Assembly: GCA_003993805.1 (NCBI GenBank)
Contig: RSEF01000003.1
Coordinates: 80,125,537-80,189,536 of the forward strand
Reading direction: 5' to 3'
Origin: Himantopus leucocephalus
Lineage: Eukaryota > Chordata > Aves > Charadriiformes > Recurvirostridae
DNA length: 64,000 nt
A program made the translations under genes and the position numbers. Shown one piece after another: positions 39,233 through 50,880 of this stretch. Positions within the stretch are counted from its first letter, which is position 1. The number at the start of each line of letters is the position of its first letter. Below the pieces are notes generated by a model. It was not told the origin of the DNA, did not search any database, and saw only the letters and a list, made by a program, of their open reading frames with translations.

Positions 39233-39714
39233 GATCAAGGGTGATCAAATGCTGGAACAGGTTGCAAAGAAGTTTTGTAACTGTCATCCTTGGAGATATT
39301 CAAAATTCAGCCAGACAAAGCTATGACCAACCTGATCTGAATTCAAAATGGTGCTGCTTTAAGTGGAAACAGATGACCTTACAGTCTAAATTATTTTGTA
39401 ATTCTGTACTCTTTCTGTAACTATATGTGGTCAGCAGAAGATATAGTGTGGGGAATAATGTTGGGTGCTTTTTCACCTCAATATTTGCCCCATTTTTAAG
39501 ATTAGGTTTAATTTAAGATTAGATAGCTTCTCTTCATTTGGAATATTGTTTACTGTCTTTTAATCAATAATGAATTTCTAAAAGTACCTTCTATTTTATC
39601 CCTCAATTTTTGCTGTTTGCTTTTTAAATCCTTTGGTGAGGAATAGATATGAGATCACCTGTATCATACATCTCAAAAACCTCTAATAGATTTCTGAAAC
39701 ATTGAGTCTTTTCA

Positions 39715-40112
39715 CAAAAGTTCTGCTTTCTGGTGCTCTGTATGTTTATTAACACATTCATCATTTTAATTTGTAACAGTTTGTTTGATAAAGAAGTCAG
39801 ACTTTCTAGTCTTTAGTTCCCATATCACCTCTGGAGACATTTTAATGAATTGCTATTATATTACCATCTCCCTTTTCCTTGTATGAAAGCAGATTTAAAT
39901 GGTCATTTACATACCGCCGTTAACAGACTAGCAATTTTATGTGTGAATTCTTTTAAAACTATAGGTGGTTACTTCTGACTCGTGATTCTTTACTACCCAA
40001 CTAATCAATTTGTTCAAAACACTTCTTACATTATTTCAATTTGAGATATTTTTTTAGACTTTTCCCTGGCAAAGAATGGCTCTGATACAGGAATTTTATG
40101 CTTGCTTCTCTA
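39715..40112 (-). mobile_element. CR1 LINE fragment, antisense, N-terminal reverse-transcriptase part
   Basis: On the minus strand this matches the early reverse-transcriptase part of a CR1-like element. It starts near 40080 with the counterpart of EPFF, then VLNKLISW, the counterpart of the block before SPGSDG. The blocks AVCK and FKSAF (usually VVCNLSFKSA) follow near 39930-39880, and then a SRGD remnant of the GSRGDPGNYRPVSL region. Many stops are present. It lies just past the 3' end of the second plus-strand CR1 in opposite orientation, so it is an independent, older insertion. The low-coordinate edge may extend to about 39540. Confidence 0.65.
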
Positions 40113-40545
40113 GTGAACGTGAGATGTTGGATTCATGGGGTGCGTGCTGATCCTGCTGAAGTCAATCTGAGTTTTAATTTTAGGAATACAGAATTCAGCC
40201 TTGGTGTATATCCACTGACAAATACTGTGTGCTTTGAATCCTTCATTGTTTACAGTCAAGCTAGTTATGTCGGAGTAGTACAACAAACTGGGAGGCAAAT
40301 TTATTTAAGTTCCAAATATATTGTTCAAAATGTGTGAGTAAAGCCCAATAACTACAAAAATGCTGTTAAGTATTTAAATGCTATAAATTTATGTTACAGG
40401 TGTGCCCCTGATGTAAACTGACAGTGTGGGGAGTGAAAGTCACTTTAGAAAGCAGTGGGGACTGGGATGTTTTGCATATCTTCTATTCTTTAAACCATTA
40501 ACACAGTTGAGAAACAAAGCCAGTGTATTCAGTGACTGAAGTATT

Positions 40546-40559
40546 AAAAAAAAAAAAAA
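40546..40559. repeat. A14 homopolymer
   Basis: Fourteen A in a row. Confidence 0.9.
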
Positions 40560-41262
40560 GAGAAGAAAGAATAACATAGGCAGAATCTAAATTAAGCCTA
40601 AATTTTGCATTGTGCCCTTTCTGCACAGTTATTATCGCGTAGCAAGCTGTGTAAAATATGGAAACAAGTTAGTAATGTACCAGCAAATAGCCTACAAAAT
40701 AAAATGAGTAATTGTAGATTGTACATCAAAATAGAAAATAGGGTTATTTTAAAGTAATACTTGACACTGAATATTTGTAAGACCATGCGAAACAGAAGGA
40801 GATTAGTCAAAAGGAATTCTAGCAAATCAGTTTATTATAAAAGACAAAGGAAAGAAGTTGCTTGGAAATGAGCAAGAAACATTCATATGTGCAAGAATCC
40901 TACTGCAAGAAAAGGAAGCGAGGGAATCAGGTGATCTGTATAATCTGTGCATCATTCAGCATGGTGGCTAGTACAGAAATAAAGGAGCATTAATTTAAGT
41001 ATTTCAGAGAAATGTTAGGGTTCGTATTTGGTTTTGCCCTGTCTTTCTGAATCCAGTACTTTACCATCTCCTTCCCAAACTGCATACCATTAGCACTTCT
41101 GTATTCTAATCTCTCCCTTGCTGCTTAAAATTATCACTCCTTTATTTCAAATATGGCTTCTTATCCTCTGCTCCACTAATTGGCTTTATTACCCTCGACC
41201 CCTTCTTGCCTCCACTGCAGGCAGCTTGACATTTTTTCATCAACTAATCCCCACTTTTCACA

Positions 41263-41290
41263 CCCCTCCTTTCTCCTCCCCCCTCTCCCC
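41263..41290 (+). repeat. 28-nt pure polypyrimidine tract
   Basis: An uninterrupted C/T run lies within a longer pyrimidine-rich stretch (about 41180-41320). Such tracts can form triplex (H-DNA) structures or act as splicing-factor landing sites. Confidence 0.7.
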
Positions 41291-41429
41291 ACATTTGCTT
41301 CCCTTTCCTCTTTTGGTGTATTCAGAGCTGCAGAGAGCTTTTCAGCAGATATTCAAACCCCTGGAGAAATTCAAAGAGATCGAAACACAGCACAAGAGCT
41401 AGGGGTGTTTTATTCTGGGCTGCCAAAAG

Positions 41430-41494
41430 CATAAGGTAACATTCAGAATGAGGTCACTGTACCGTGATCTCATTTTGAATTGGATTTGCTTATG
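41430..41494 (+). ncRNA. Candidate hairpin RNA (pre-miRNA-like fold)
   Basis: Bases 41441-41457 pair with 41464-41480 over 17 positions with a 6-nt loop. Fifteen are Watson-Crick and the other two are G:U wobble pairs if the plus strand is transcribed; the minus strand would have A:C mismatches there. A second 6-bp stem, CATAAG (41430-41435) with CTTATG (41489-41494), closes outside an asymmetric internal loop. The overall 65-nt fold is of microRNA-precursor size. No known miRNA is recognised. A decayed palindromic transposon end is an alternative, and no promoter is visible. Confidence 0.3.
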
Positions 41495-43750
41495 GGTCGT
41501 AGGAAGCCTGGTAGGGAGAGCATATTGTTTTGCTAGTTAGTATTACATCAACAGACTGTGAAAAAACTTAGGCATTTACTTTCATTTCCTAATTTATAAA
41601 TTTGTGTGTCAAGAGTTTAAAAAAAAGTATGAAGAGATAATAAAACAGTGGCTTAAGCTAGGCATGGACTGAACTTGCAGCAGCCAAGTGTAGCATGTAT
41701 GTATAGAGTTTCCAAAGCAAAATGAAATATTTGAGAAAAGTATTTTGCAGGATAACCGCAGATGCTTGAAAAGAATACCAATGATTTTGGTGCTATGGAA
41801 AGCACGATAGAATTGGCAGGAGAGAGCATGGCATGAGTGGGTACTTCAGAAACTTCCCTGCATAAGGTATTGCCAACAGGCTACTTAGGAAGAATGTGGC
41901 ATTCTGGTAGTCGCCCTGATTTCTCTTTGTCAGTTCTTAACAAATAAATGTGTATTATTTCCTATGAAAAAGACAGAAATAGACATTTCATGCCCCAAAG
42001 AGCCTACATAATATAAAGAACAGCAAAACGAGATGCACTGGAAGGACGTACCCGGTATCAATTAAAACTTTGCTCTTTGGAAGCATCATCATTAATCCTG
42101 CGCTATTAGGAGTATTTTGACATAGAGGAACTGGCAGAACTTTCCAGTGATTTGAATGAGAAGTTAAACAGCTGGTGTATTAACTTTGAAACTGGTATTG
42201 AAACACAAGGCAGACTGTGAAATAAAACGCACGTAGGAGCAACAGAAGAAATAGCAGAGTGTGATGAACTTTGCTGGTAGCCTGACTAACTAGTGAGTGG
42301 GAAGAATTAAAAATCAGAGAGAGAGAAAGCCATCCAAGCGTAGGGAGCGAAAACACTCTGCTGAGCTTTAGAGAAAGAGCAATATTTGCAGTGCACCTTT
42401 CAGAGGGGCTGAGTGATCCTCAGCTTCAGCGTGCGCAGAACTAAACCCCGGCTGAGGCAAGGGACCTGAACTTAAGAATACTTGCTCCTGTGATTAAACA
42501 TCATAATCATAAACACAGAGGAAGCAGCAGAGTTAGGGTTAGCTTTATGGGGTTTTTTGCAAGATCATTTTTGCAAATCTTTTACCATTATTTTTGGAGT
42601 GAATATATAACCCTTGTTGACTACGTGGGTTGTAAGCACACCAAGCATTGGAATGTGTATTTCAGAAACTTAATTAAAAAAGCTAATCAATAACTTTTAT
42701 TTTTATTTTTATTATGTTAGAATTATTTCTTAAGTATGCATTCTAAACTATGTCTTTCTGTGTCATAAGTTATCTTTCAATCTCAGAAAAAAAGATAGGT
42801 CATGAAAATTTTCATTTGTGGTTATGAGCTAGGACCACTGCTGTAAAGAAAACTACTCTGTATAGCAATGCAGGCTGCAAAAAAAGATCCAGCAAAACTC
42901 CTTTCTGCCTGAAATCAATAATAAAATAAGTTCATTTCATACAAACACACATCTAAAGCTTTCATGACAGTCTAAAAAATGTAAAAATGCCTGCAGAGGA
43001 TATGAGTTTATTGAATTTTCTTACTTTACTGTTTCATAGACTCCATCCTAACCAGATGGTATAATCTGATTGTATCAACCTAGAAGTATATAGAATTTTA
43101 TTTTAATGTTAAAAAGGTCAGTAGCTTTGGAACTTAAATTCTTTCTGTCTTCCATACTGCACTAGAATCTCAGCACTGAAGTATTACCAGATAACTTTAA
43201 TAAAAAGAAGTTGAATTTTATAAACTAAAATTTACTTATTCATTTCCTATATATACAGTTAAATTCTTTAGATGAATGCTTCCTAAGTATATGGCAAAGC
43301 AATAGATACTTTATTGAATGATGAGTGAAATTTATATTAATGTAGTTGATATAGATATAAGATTTCTTCCAAAGCATTTTTGCTGTATAACTGTTATTGA
43401 ATATTACATCTTTTTATCACCTCAGATGATATTCCAACATTTTAGTGCTTTATTCCAGCACTGAAAATATTTTACTCTTCCCAAATACATGTTCTGCTAA
43501 CTTCTGCATTGAGCCACTTTTGGTTTGGAATTCAAGTTAGATTTTAAAATTTGGTGACGGATACACCATTTGCTGAACCGTGCCAGGGTTTGCAGTTGGT
43601 ATGCAGCATGGATTCCTTTTGAAAGATTTTTTTAAACTTTTATGAACCTTCTTAAAATCTGGATCACATTAGACACAAAGGCTTAGGCATTTTCAGCACC
43701 ATGGAAGAAGTTTGCAATCATTTTCTATAATACAAACGGGCTTATTTAGC

Positions 43751-43905
43751 ACTCCTGTTATGGAAAAGATTCTACAATAATAATGCTACTATTATAATAC
43801 CATTTCTGTAATAATAGCACTTCTGTTATAAAACACCATTATTATAGAAATGCTATTATAAGACAAGCTCTGTTATTTAGAATTGCTTCTGCAATAAAAG
43901 TGCTA
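43751..43905. repeat. Degenerate minisatellite, about 17-bp units
   Basis: Diverged units of about 17 bp recur: TCTACAATAATAATGCT, TCTGTAATAATAGCACT and TCTGCAATAAAAGTGCT, with GCACTCCTGTTATGG and GCACTTCTGTTATAA as further pairs. Some units appear in inverted form (AGTAGCATTATT-like against AATAATAGCACT-like), so parts can fold back. Confidence 0.65.
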
Positions 43906-44150
43906 AAAAAGTCTGCTTGTATTACAGAAAATTATTGCAAATTTTTCTTGCCTGGCAGTGAAATTTTTCATTCTGAATCTTGTCTGTCGCTGTTGGAAAG
44001 TCATTCTCATACATACTCTGAAGCCTCCATGAGTTACTCAATATTGTGTATTTAAAATAGGGAATTACTGAATAGGCAAATGAAAAAAAGGCCAGTCTTC
44101 ATTTATCAGATTTCCCATGTTCCTAATTTATTGTTCACTTTTTGTCACAG

Positions 44151-44231
44151 ACCCCGGCTCTTATTTGGAAAGCGTGTGCAGGCCTATAGTGCAGTTCTTA
44201 CCACTAGAGAGAGGGGGGAAGAAATAAAAAG
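44151..44231 (+). other. Candidate 81-bp exon with strong acceptor
   Basis: TTGTTCACTTTTTGTCACAG is an excellent acceptor. The donor AAAAAG|GTATTT is fair. Only one frame is open (1 nt, 26 codons, 2 nt). It reads PRLLFGKRVQAYSAVLTTRE, then basic/acidic residues. The start phase fits the candidate at 32320-32360. A possible follow-on of 42 bp lies at 44717-44758 (TTCTAGTTCTCAG acceptor, AGT|GTGAGTG donor), just past the scaffold gap. Unrecognised protein. Confidence 0.22.
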
Positions 44232-44595
44232 GTATTTTTTGCATCCTGTTCATTTCTCCAAGTTTGAGCACAGTTCACAAGAAATTGCTTCCAGTTTCTC
44301 CATTTGACTTTGTATTATATTCTTATGCTCATAACATTCAACAAGAGTGAAATTCAGTCCACGGAGCAAGACCTCTATTAAACCCTTTGAACCACTTAAG
44401 CCATTAGGTTCAGATCTTCTTAATCAGTACTCAACCCAAGTGCCAGCCGGCTCTGATTATCAGCCTCCGTTTACTACCCACCACCAGTTCATAGCTCTGA
44501 GTCTACACTCCAGAGCCCTAATGAGTAGCTGTCTTTTGGGAGGAAGGGAACAAAAGGAAGAGCCACGCAAATGTAAATCCTTTAATTCTGCCCCC

Positions 44596-44695
44596 NNNNN
44601 NNNNNNNNNNNNNNNNNNNNNNNNNNNNNNNNNNNNNNNNNNNNNNNNNNNNNNNNNNNNNNNNNNNNNNNNNNNNNNNNNNNNNNNNNNNNNNN
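44596..44695. other. Assembly gap, 100 N
   Basis: Exactly 100 Ns, the usual placeholder for a gap of unknown size. Real missing length is unknown. Confidence 0.98.
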
Positions 44696-45250
44696 AAACC
44701 TAATTCTAGTTCTCAGCATAGGCCTTGGAGAGTCCTTGCACAATGGGTTAATTTTAGTGTGAGTGAGTTACCTAGGGTTACTGTGGAAAAGCTTGCATCA
44801 CAGTGTGAACTTTTTGGCAAGGACACAAAATAGTTAGTTCCCGGAAGCTCCTTTCATGTATTCATACCCTCTCTGACATGGGGACTCTCCTGTTTTGCTT
44901 TGCCATGTCCCTGCAATGTTCTAAATACATTATATATGTTTCTTCTCCTTGACAAGGGTCATCTAGTAGGAAAATATTCAACTTGAATTGTACAGAGCTG
45001 CATCAATTGGTTGCCAGCAGAAGAGCCACCTTCTAGGTTTCTGATTTTTGTCATAACTGGTATTTGCTGAAAGCAACAAATCTTAAAACTTGAATTANTT
45101 TTTTTTTTTTTTTTGCTTAAGTAGTGCTTCCTGTAACAAGAAAGTGTCATTACAATATGCATAACTCTAGCCATACTTCCACTGAAATAGTACTTTCAAA
45201 AAAATATGCAAACCCAATCTTGAGTTTTGTCTTGCAGTTTTCCAAGAATG

Positions 45251-45315
45251 TCATTTAGGCTTGAGATGACCTTTAAAGGTCCCTTCTAACCCAGACTATT
45301 CTGTGATTCTATGGG
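45251..45315 (+). mobile_element. CR1 LINE 3' terminus
   Basis: GAGATGACCTTTAAAGGTCC then CTTCTAACCCAGACTATTCT and the two terminal 8-bp units ATTCTGTG and ATTCTATG match the canonical avian CR1 3' end. Only about 65 bp of the element remain, an extreme 5' truncation, as is usual for CR1. The ATTCTATG repeats mark the true end of the element near 45313. Confidence 0.9.
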
Positions 45316-45432
45316 TTTGGAGACATTAAAGATGACTACTATTTCACTGTTGTTGTGATAAAATTTTTCCAATAGCATAGGGAAATATTAAATCTTTCTC
45401 ATTTAAAATTTCTCCTCAATCCCATTCCCTAA

Positions 45433-45449
45433 TTATATATATATATATC
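45433..45449. repeat. (AT)n microsatellite
   Basis: About eight AT units. Confidence 0.85.
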
Positions 45450-47771
45450 TTTTTTAAAGTGTAGCATGAGTGGCATCGGACTAGAATTTTCTTTTAAAAA
45501 TTGGTTTTGAATCAATTTTGCTACTTAGTGGAAGGAAAAAGACCTAGTGGGTTTTCATGCTCTTTTGTACTCCTCTAAGTTGATAAAGGCTTTGTTTTTA
45601 CACTGGTAAATACATTATTTAGTCCATAGAGTCGATTAGTGCCTTTGGGTACCATATTTTCTTGAAAATAGCATACACTTTTGTGCTTATTTGTATCTCC
45701 TAATGCTTAAGTGCTTGTATTATCTTTTGTGTGTTATTTTTCAGTTGATACTTACCAGTACTTATATTGGGTAACATCTGCTGTTTTGGTTCTTCATTGC
45801 AATAGCTCCCTTAAGACTTTCAATACAAAAAGTGATTTTATTGTTAGCAGCTACAGTACCACAAAGACAATCTTATGGTAGCAGTGGAATGGTACTGATT
45901 CTGTTTCTTTGGCAGAGCCAAGCAAAAAGCTCTTGACAATTAGTAATTTGCTCAAAAACTTGAATTTTATTGTAAGTTAAATGATATTTTTTTTAAAGGT
46001 AGAACATGCCCCATAGCTTCAGCTGAAAAAAAACATGAGCAGTTAAAAAAAATCAGATATTTATTTTTGAATTTTTTACAGTGAATATGTTGTCAATAAT
46101 AAAACCACTTTTGATATTTAAAAATGAAGCACCTGTATTTTCCTGTTTCAAGCATATATTCTTCATTTAAAATGACGCTTAAGCAAAATGGCTAAATAAC
46201 CCCAGAGCAAAATACTTATTTTTGGTCTTAACAAAGTTTGAATATATCTGGTTTTCTGTTTTGCTGGAAAAAGAAGATAGGTTGGTAAAAAAAAAAATTA
46301 GATTTTCCATTACTGTTTGTTTATCCATCAATTCTAAAAGGAAACAAAGGCCATTTTTTTCTGACTAATGAAAGTGGTTGTTGCTTTCATCTTTCATTGA
46401 TTTTCTAAGTTATTTTGCCAAAACCAAAAAGTTTAGGCACTTCTGTGCTGAAGGGTTCTCTCTTTCAGACACCTAAGTCTCAGGGTGGTTCAGAGACGTT
46501 TCTTTTCAGCGCAGTTTAATTGTAGAAGTGCCACTGGTCAGCGATTCTGCTTCCTAAAGGTTTAACTAATTCTTACGATAACTTTGGCAGGTCAAAGACA
46601 TGACATAAGTTTCCAGGATCTCTTTTTTCCCATGAATATACTCTCACTGCTCTTTAAGCAACAAGGTAGGTAGATAGATATTTCTAATCTAAACATCATG
46701 AAAATTCAGTCCTAAATGTGCAAGGTCTCTGCTGAGTTAGATCTCATAGGTATGTTCAAAGCACAAACATGAAAAGGGAGCAACAACCGGCTACTTCCAC
46801 TTAAAAGAATGATAGTAGCAATGTTGCTATCCACCTTTTTCATAACGGCCTACTGACTTGAACTTGTACACATGAAGTAGAAGACCTGTTTTTTTGCCCT
46901 CTTCTGCTGACAGGTTTCAAACTGAACCGTTTTACCTGACAGGAGGGTGTCCTGCTTAACAGGCTACTTGGTAGGTTGGGTGATGTCATGCTCCACCCTC
47001 TCACAGTAGTTTAAGCTTGGGCACAATGATGCACTAACGTGGCCATGGGGCTTCTGAACGGAGGTTGTCTATTGCTTGTCCCCTTTGTTCTTCTCCTGAA
47101 GCAACTAAGTAAACCCGCAGATTAAGATAAATATTTCACCAGCCTGCCTATCTTTATGGCTTCTGACACCTTAGTTTGGTGTCCAGGTAGGTTGTTCGAA
47201 GTGAGAAGAAATATGGAGGATTTACAAAAAAAGAGTTTTCTTTTTCAAAAGCAAGTTACTGAGGGAAAACAATCCGATACAGACAACTTTGGTAGATGAC
47301 AGAATACACTTCATCTGCCTGTGTTGTATTAAAGGGAAACTAAACCTTTACATAGGAGAAACATAAACATAAGACCATATGTTGTTTTAAAAAGAAGTCA
47401 GTCAAGCCAGTGATTACAGAATCACAAGAGAGGAACAACGGTCCAGAATTCAGCTTAATCCACTATTCTAAAGCAATTTTTACAGAGGTTCTGTAGCCCA
47501 ACATCTAGCTTTAAAGCAGGACAATTATGGACCTAGCCCATAGAGCCCCCGGACAGGTAGATGCTCAAAGGAGTTAAATCAAGCAAGCCAGAAAGAGAAC
47601 AAGCAGGTAGCCACCCTGATAACCATGACACAGGGCAATTTTGTTAATGAATCTGCCAATTCATGGTGTCATCCCTATCATTCTGTTTGTTCCGTGGGGG
47701 CACTGAGAAGCAACAGCAGCCTCTTACCCAGTGGTCTGCACAAGAAGAATTGCATAGTCACTTGCCATAGT

Positions 47772-47795
47772 CAGGGTACCGTACCAGGGTACCGT
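47772..47795. repeat. 13-bp tandem repeat, two copies
   Basis: CAGGGTACCGT occurs at 47772 and 47785, each containing the palindrome GGTACC. Confidence 0.8.
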
Positions 47796-49234
47796 GGTCA
47801 GGTATTTCTTCGTCTCATAAAGAAACATAGCAAAGGAGTGACTGCTGACTTGCTTACCCTTTCCACAAGAAGGTAAATTTTGGCTAGGGATGCTTAAGTC
47901 TTTTAAGAAACCATAAATATTTTTTTGTTGAGATTACAGAAACCGAAGGGAACAAGCAGACTTCACGAGGCTTAAATTAAATATGTTCATGTTCTTTGGA
48001 TCCAGATTGTTTTACAATAGCCTTTTAAAGATCATCATGTTGGTAAACACATACTTCACTGCAAATTATTTCAAGTCCTCCCTAGTAAACTGTGGCCCAG
48101 TGTTAAACACTGTGTCAGATATTCTATGTCTAGGAAAAATACATTTGCATAATCACCTGTTTAACTGCAGTACAATCTAGTAACGCTATCAGGAAAATTT
48201 AAATAATAGTCTAGAATTAATATATACATCTTCCTAGTCAGTTTAAGTAAATCTAGGACTACTTTACTCCAGGGGACAATTTACTCTGTCCCACCATATA
48301 GCTCTCTCTGGACTGACATAGCCTGTATATTTGCACATGTGACAAAGCCTAGATAAATTCTCCAACGGCACTATTCAGGAGCAATGTCAAACATCTCTAG
48401 CCTGTCTCTTGGATTTTAAGATACTTTTTCAGTAACATTGTCAACTCACCATTCTGATAGTTTTAAGTCCCTTGTATGAAATCAAGCCTTGATTTTGTTT
48501 TAGGGCTTGAAATGTGCTGTTCCAACTAGTCTGTGCTACTAATGATCATATTCTCATCCTGAATTGCTGCAATCTAAACTTTTTCTGTAATAAGACATTA
48601 TTTAAAAAACAGTATAATAGTAACTCTAGGTTTGGATTTTATTCCAATGAAGTTTTATCAAATGCTCTAGAGAATTTTCATGTAGTCACCAAGTTTCCCT
48701 CAGCTTGTAATCAATTTGCAAATCATCAATTTGTAATTTAAAAATAATTGCTATACTTTCAGGGTGGTGCTTGGTTAGCTGGTTTTGAGTCTGTGCTACA
48801 TTGTTTACAGTTGATACTGGTCTTCCATAAATAAAGACATGAGTCTTTTCTCAATGGCCAGAATGAGTAAAGCACCAATTTACAAATTCAACCATATTGC
48901 TTTATGAGAATTTTGCCAGTTCACTGCTTTGAACCATTTGTAATCAACTTATTTTTGCACTTTGATACTGTATTTCCTCAGGTCCAGGCTTCTACACAGT
49001 AGTGAGTTTAAGACTTTTGTTCAAGAACCTGGTCTTTTTTAAAAAAAAATAGAGTAAAGAAAATGAAACAAGAAGGCCTTGGATCTTTTACTCTTGGAGT
49101 AAACATTTTGCTTTTTCATACATTTAAATTTAAGGAAAAAACACCTTCCTTTGTTTTTCTGAAGATTGTTTGCAACCTGTTCTTTTAGCTTATCTGGTTC
49201 CTTCTGTCTAAGTAGAACATTTTTAGGAACTTGA

Positions 49235-49445
49235 ACTGTAGACCCGTTAGGTTTTCAGTTGCTATCTGTTCTTCAGAGCTTCTCAATACCCAAGAAGTCT
49301 TCAAACTTTCCTGTGTTTGTTTTGACTCTTTGACCGTTCNACTGTAGACCCGTTAGGTTTTCAGTTGCTATCTGTTCTTCAGAGTTTCTCAATACCCAAG
49401 AAGTCTTCAAACTTTCCTTTGTTTGTTTTGACTCTTTGACCGTTT
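49235..49445. other. Contig junction (N at 49340) with 105-bp duplicated ends
   Basis: Bases 49235-49339 recur at 49341-49445 with three substitutions, meeting at the N. Most likely unmerged contig ends, possibly two alleles. Confidence 0.85.
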
Positions 49446-50560
49446 AGTAATATCATGCTCTTGATGAAGACAAGGCTTTGCATCTGCAAATTACCGCTGC
49501 AGATTTTTTCTTTGGCAGTTAACTGTCTACCTTCACCTCTATTTTGCATACATTTTTCATTGCATTTTGCTACATCTTTCTTTTCTTTTAATGCTAGTAA
49601 CACTGTATTTGACATCCCACTGTCTCAGTGCTCTAATGCCCAGCTTAAAGTTAATAAATGTCCCATTTACTTTCAGGTTGACAGTCTATTTATCTTCTGG
49701 TGTAATGATGGGCAATACTGCCACAAAAAATTCATCCAAGGAAATCATGCTGCAGTTAGCCTCTCTGCCTGTGCTGTGTGTATTTGACTGCTGCCTGCAA
49801 ACTTTCATGCACTGATATGAACCACTGCATGTCTTTCATCTTTTTTCATCGGACAGATATTGTGCTATTTTTCATAGTCTGTGCAGGTCTGTGGTCTCTT
49901 CCGAAGTTGCTTTGATTTTCTGCTATTATGTCTTAGGTATCTTTTCTGTAGTCTGGATTTTCAGTCTTATTTATACTTTAAGATACTGTCCATTTCCATA
50001 AGTGTTGTTCTTGAGGGAGTGGTTCCTGCTGCTTGGCACATTCTGCTTATGATATTGGGTTATTTCTAGTCTCCCAGTTGTATCTGTTGCTACATCTGTC
50101 CTAGTAAACTACACGGGGTCGGGGCATGGACCTGAAAAATGCCCTTTGCTCATTCTTACTGTGAAATGGCGAGCACGGTCTCTGTCAGAGTTCTGCCTCA
50201 TCTGTAGGAGAGTGAGTAGTATGAGTCAAGGTCTGTTCTCAACAGGCAGTCTGCACGTGGCCAGTCTGGTTTTGGAGATAAGGTAAAGAAGCTGTATGGA
50301 CACAAGTCACACTGTGCCAGTTGACCACAGGGCCAGAAAATGGTCCCTGGTCTGCTGTAATTCCTGGCCTAAAACTAGCCTTTGAAGTCCTTTCTCATCC
50401 CTTCTTTCCCTTGCCAGATTTTAATAACAATCTGGTCTTTGTTGGGAACTGGGTTAGTTAAGATTGACAACACTTGGATAAAGTGCAAATTCTTTACGCT
50501 TTTTAGGTATCTTCAGATTTAATATATCCCTCTCAGAAGACAAGGACACTACTCACTTTT

Positions 50561-50880
50561 TGCAACGTAGTTTCATAGTTGGCATCTTTTATCTGAGCTA
50601 GCTGAAAATTATTGAGCCCATGAAATGCATTAAAATGTGCTGTTGTCAGTAATTGGGTTATTTTCTGATGGTCCTCTTTGACATGGGCAATTGATATTGA
50701 TTGCAAATGCAGAGTGAGACGATTTGGGTCTCTCTGACAATTGTTTTGATTCAGTGACCTGTCAAAAACTGGACCTTCTTGACATACTTTTAGCTCAGTA
50801 ATAAGTATTCTCTTCTCTAGAAATATTTCGAATTGTGTATCAGAGATCCTCAGTTCTCCAATTCTGTGTTCTTCCACTAG
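50561..50880 (-). other. Candidate exon or chance frame on the minus strand
   Basis: A minus-strand frame stays open for about 107 codons up to TTGCAAAAA|GTGAGTAGT, a good donor. The composition is protein-like, with charged and polar residues mixed (EEHRIGELRISDTQFEIF, HVKEDHQKITQLL). No convincing pyrimidine tract marks the upstream edge, which weakens the exon reading. Frames this long are expected a few times by chance in this window. No family is recognised. Confidence 0.18.

Larger units (their letters stand above)
38682..39390 (+). mobile_element. Second CR1 LINE copy, 3' end, with assembly duplication
   Basis: A second plus-strand CR1 begins in the C-terminal region (VGKSLGVLVDKLNMSK at about 38717-38764). 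It continues through the block ending ECSGVLCPIL-like sequence and into the usual 3' part (TCAAATGCTGGAACAGGTTG at 39245, CCTTGGAGATATTCAAAA at about 39288, GATGACCTTACAGTCT at 39373). Because it restarts upstream of where the first copy ends, it is a separate insertion rather than a continuation. About 120 bp inside it are repeated around the N at 39104 and are probably counted twice. It lacks the terminal ATTCTATG repeats. Confidence 0.85.

Noticed and set aside
44347..44703. 118-codon plus-strand frame
   Set aside because: It reads through the 100-N gap, so its length is meaningless.
49379..49815. Several overlapping frames of 78-110 codons
   Set aside because: They have no coding-like composition or splice context. 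Part of the sequence is duplicated at a contig join.
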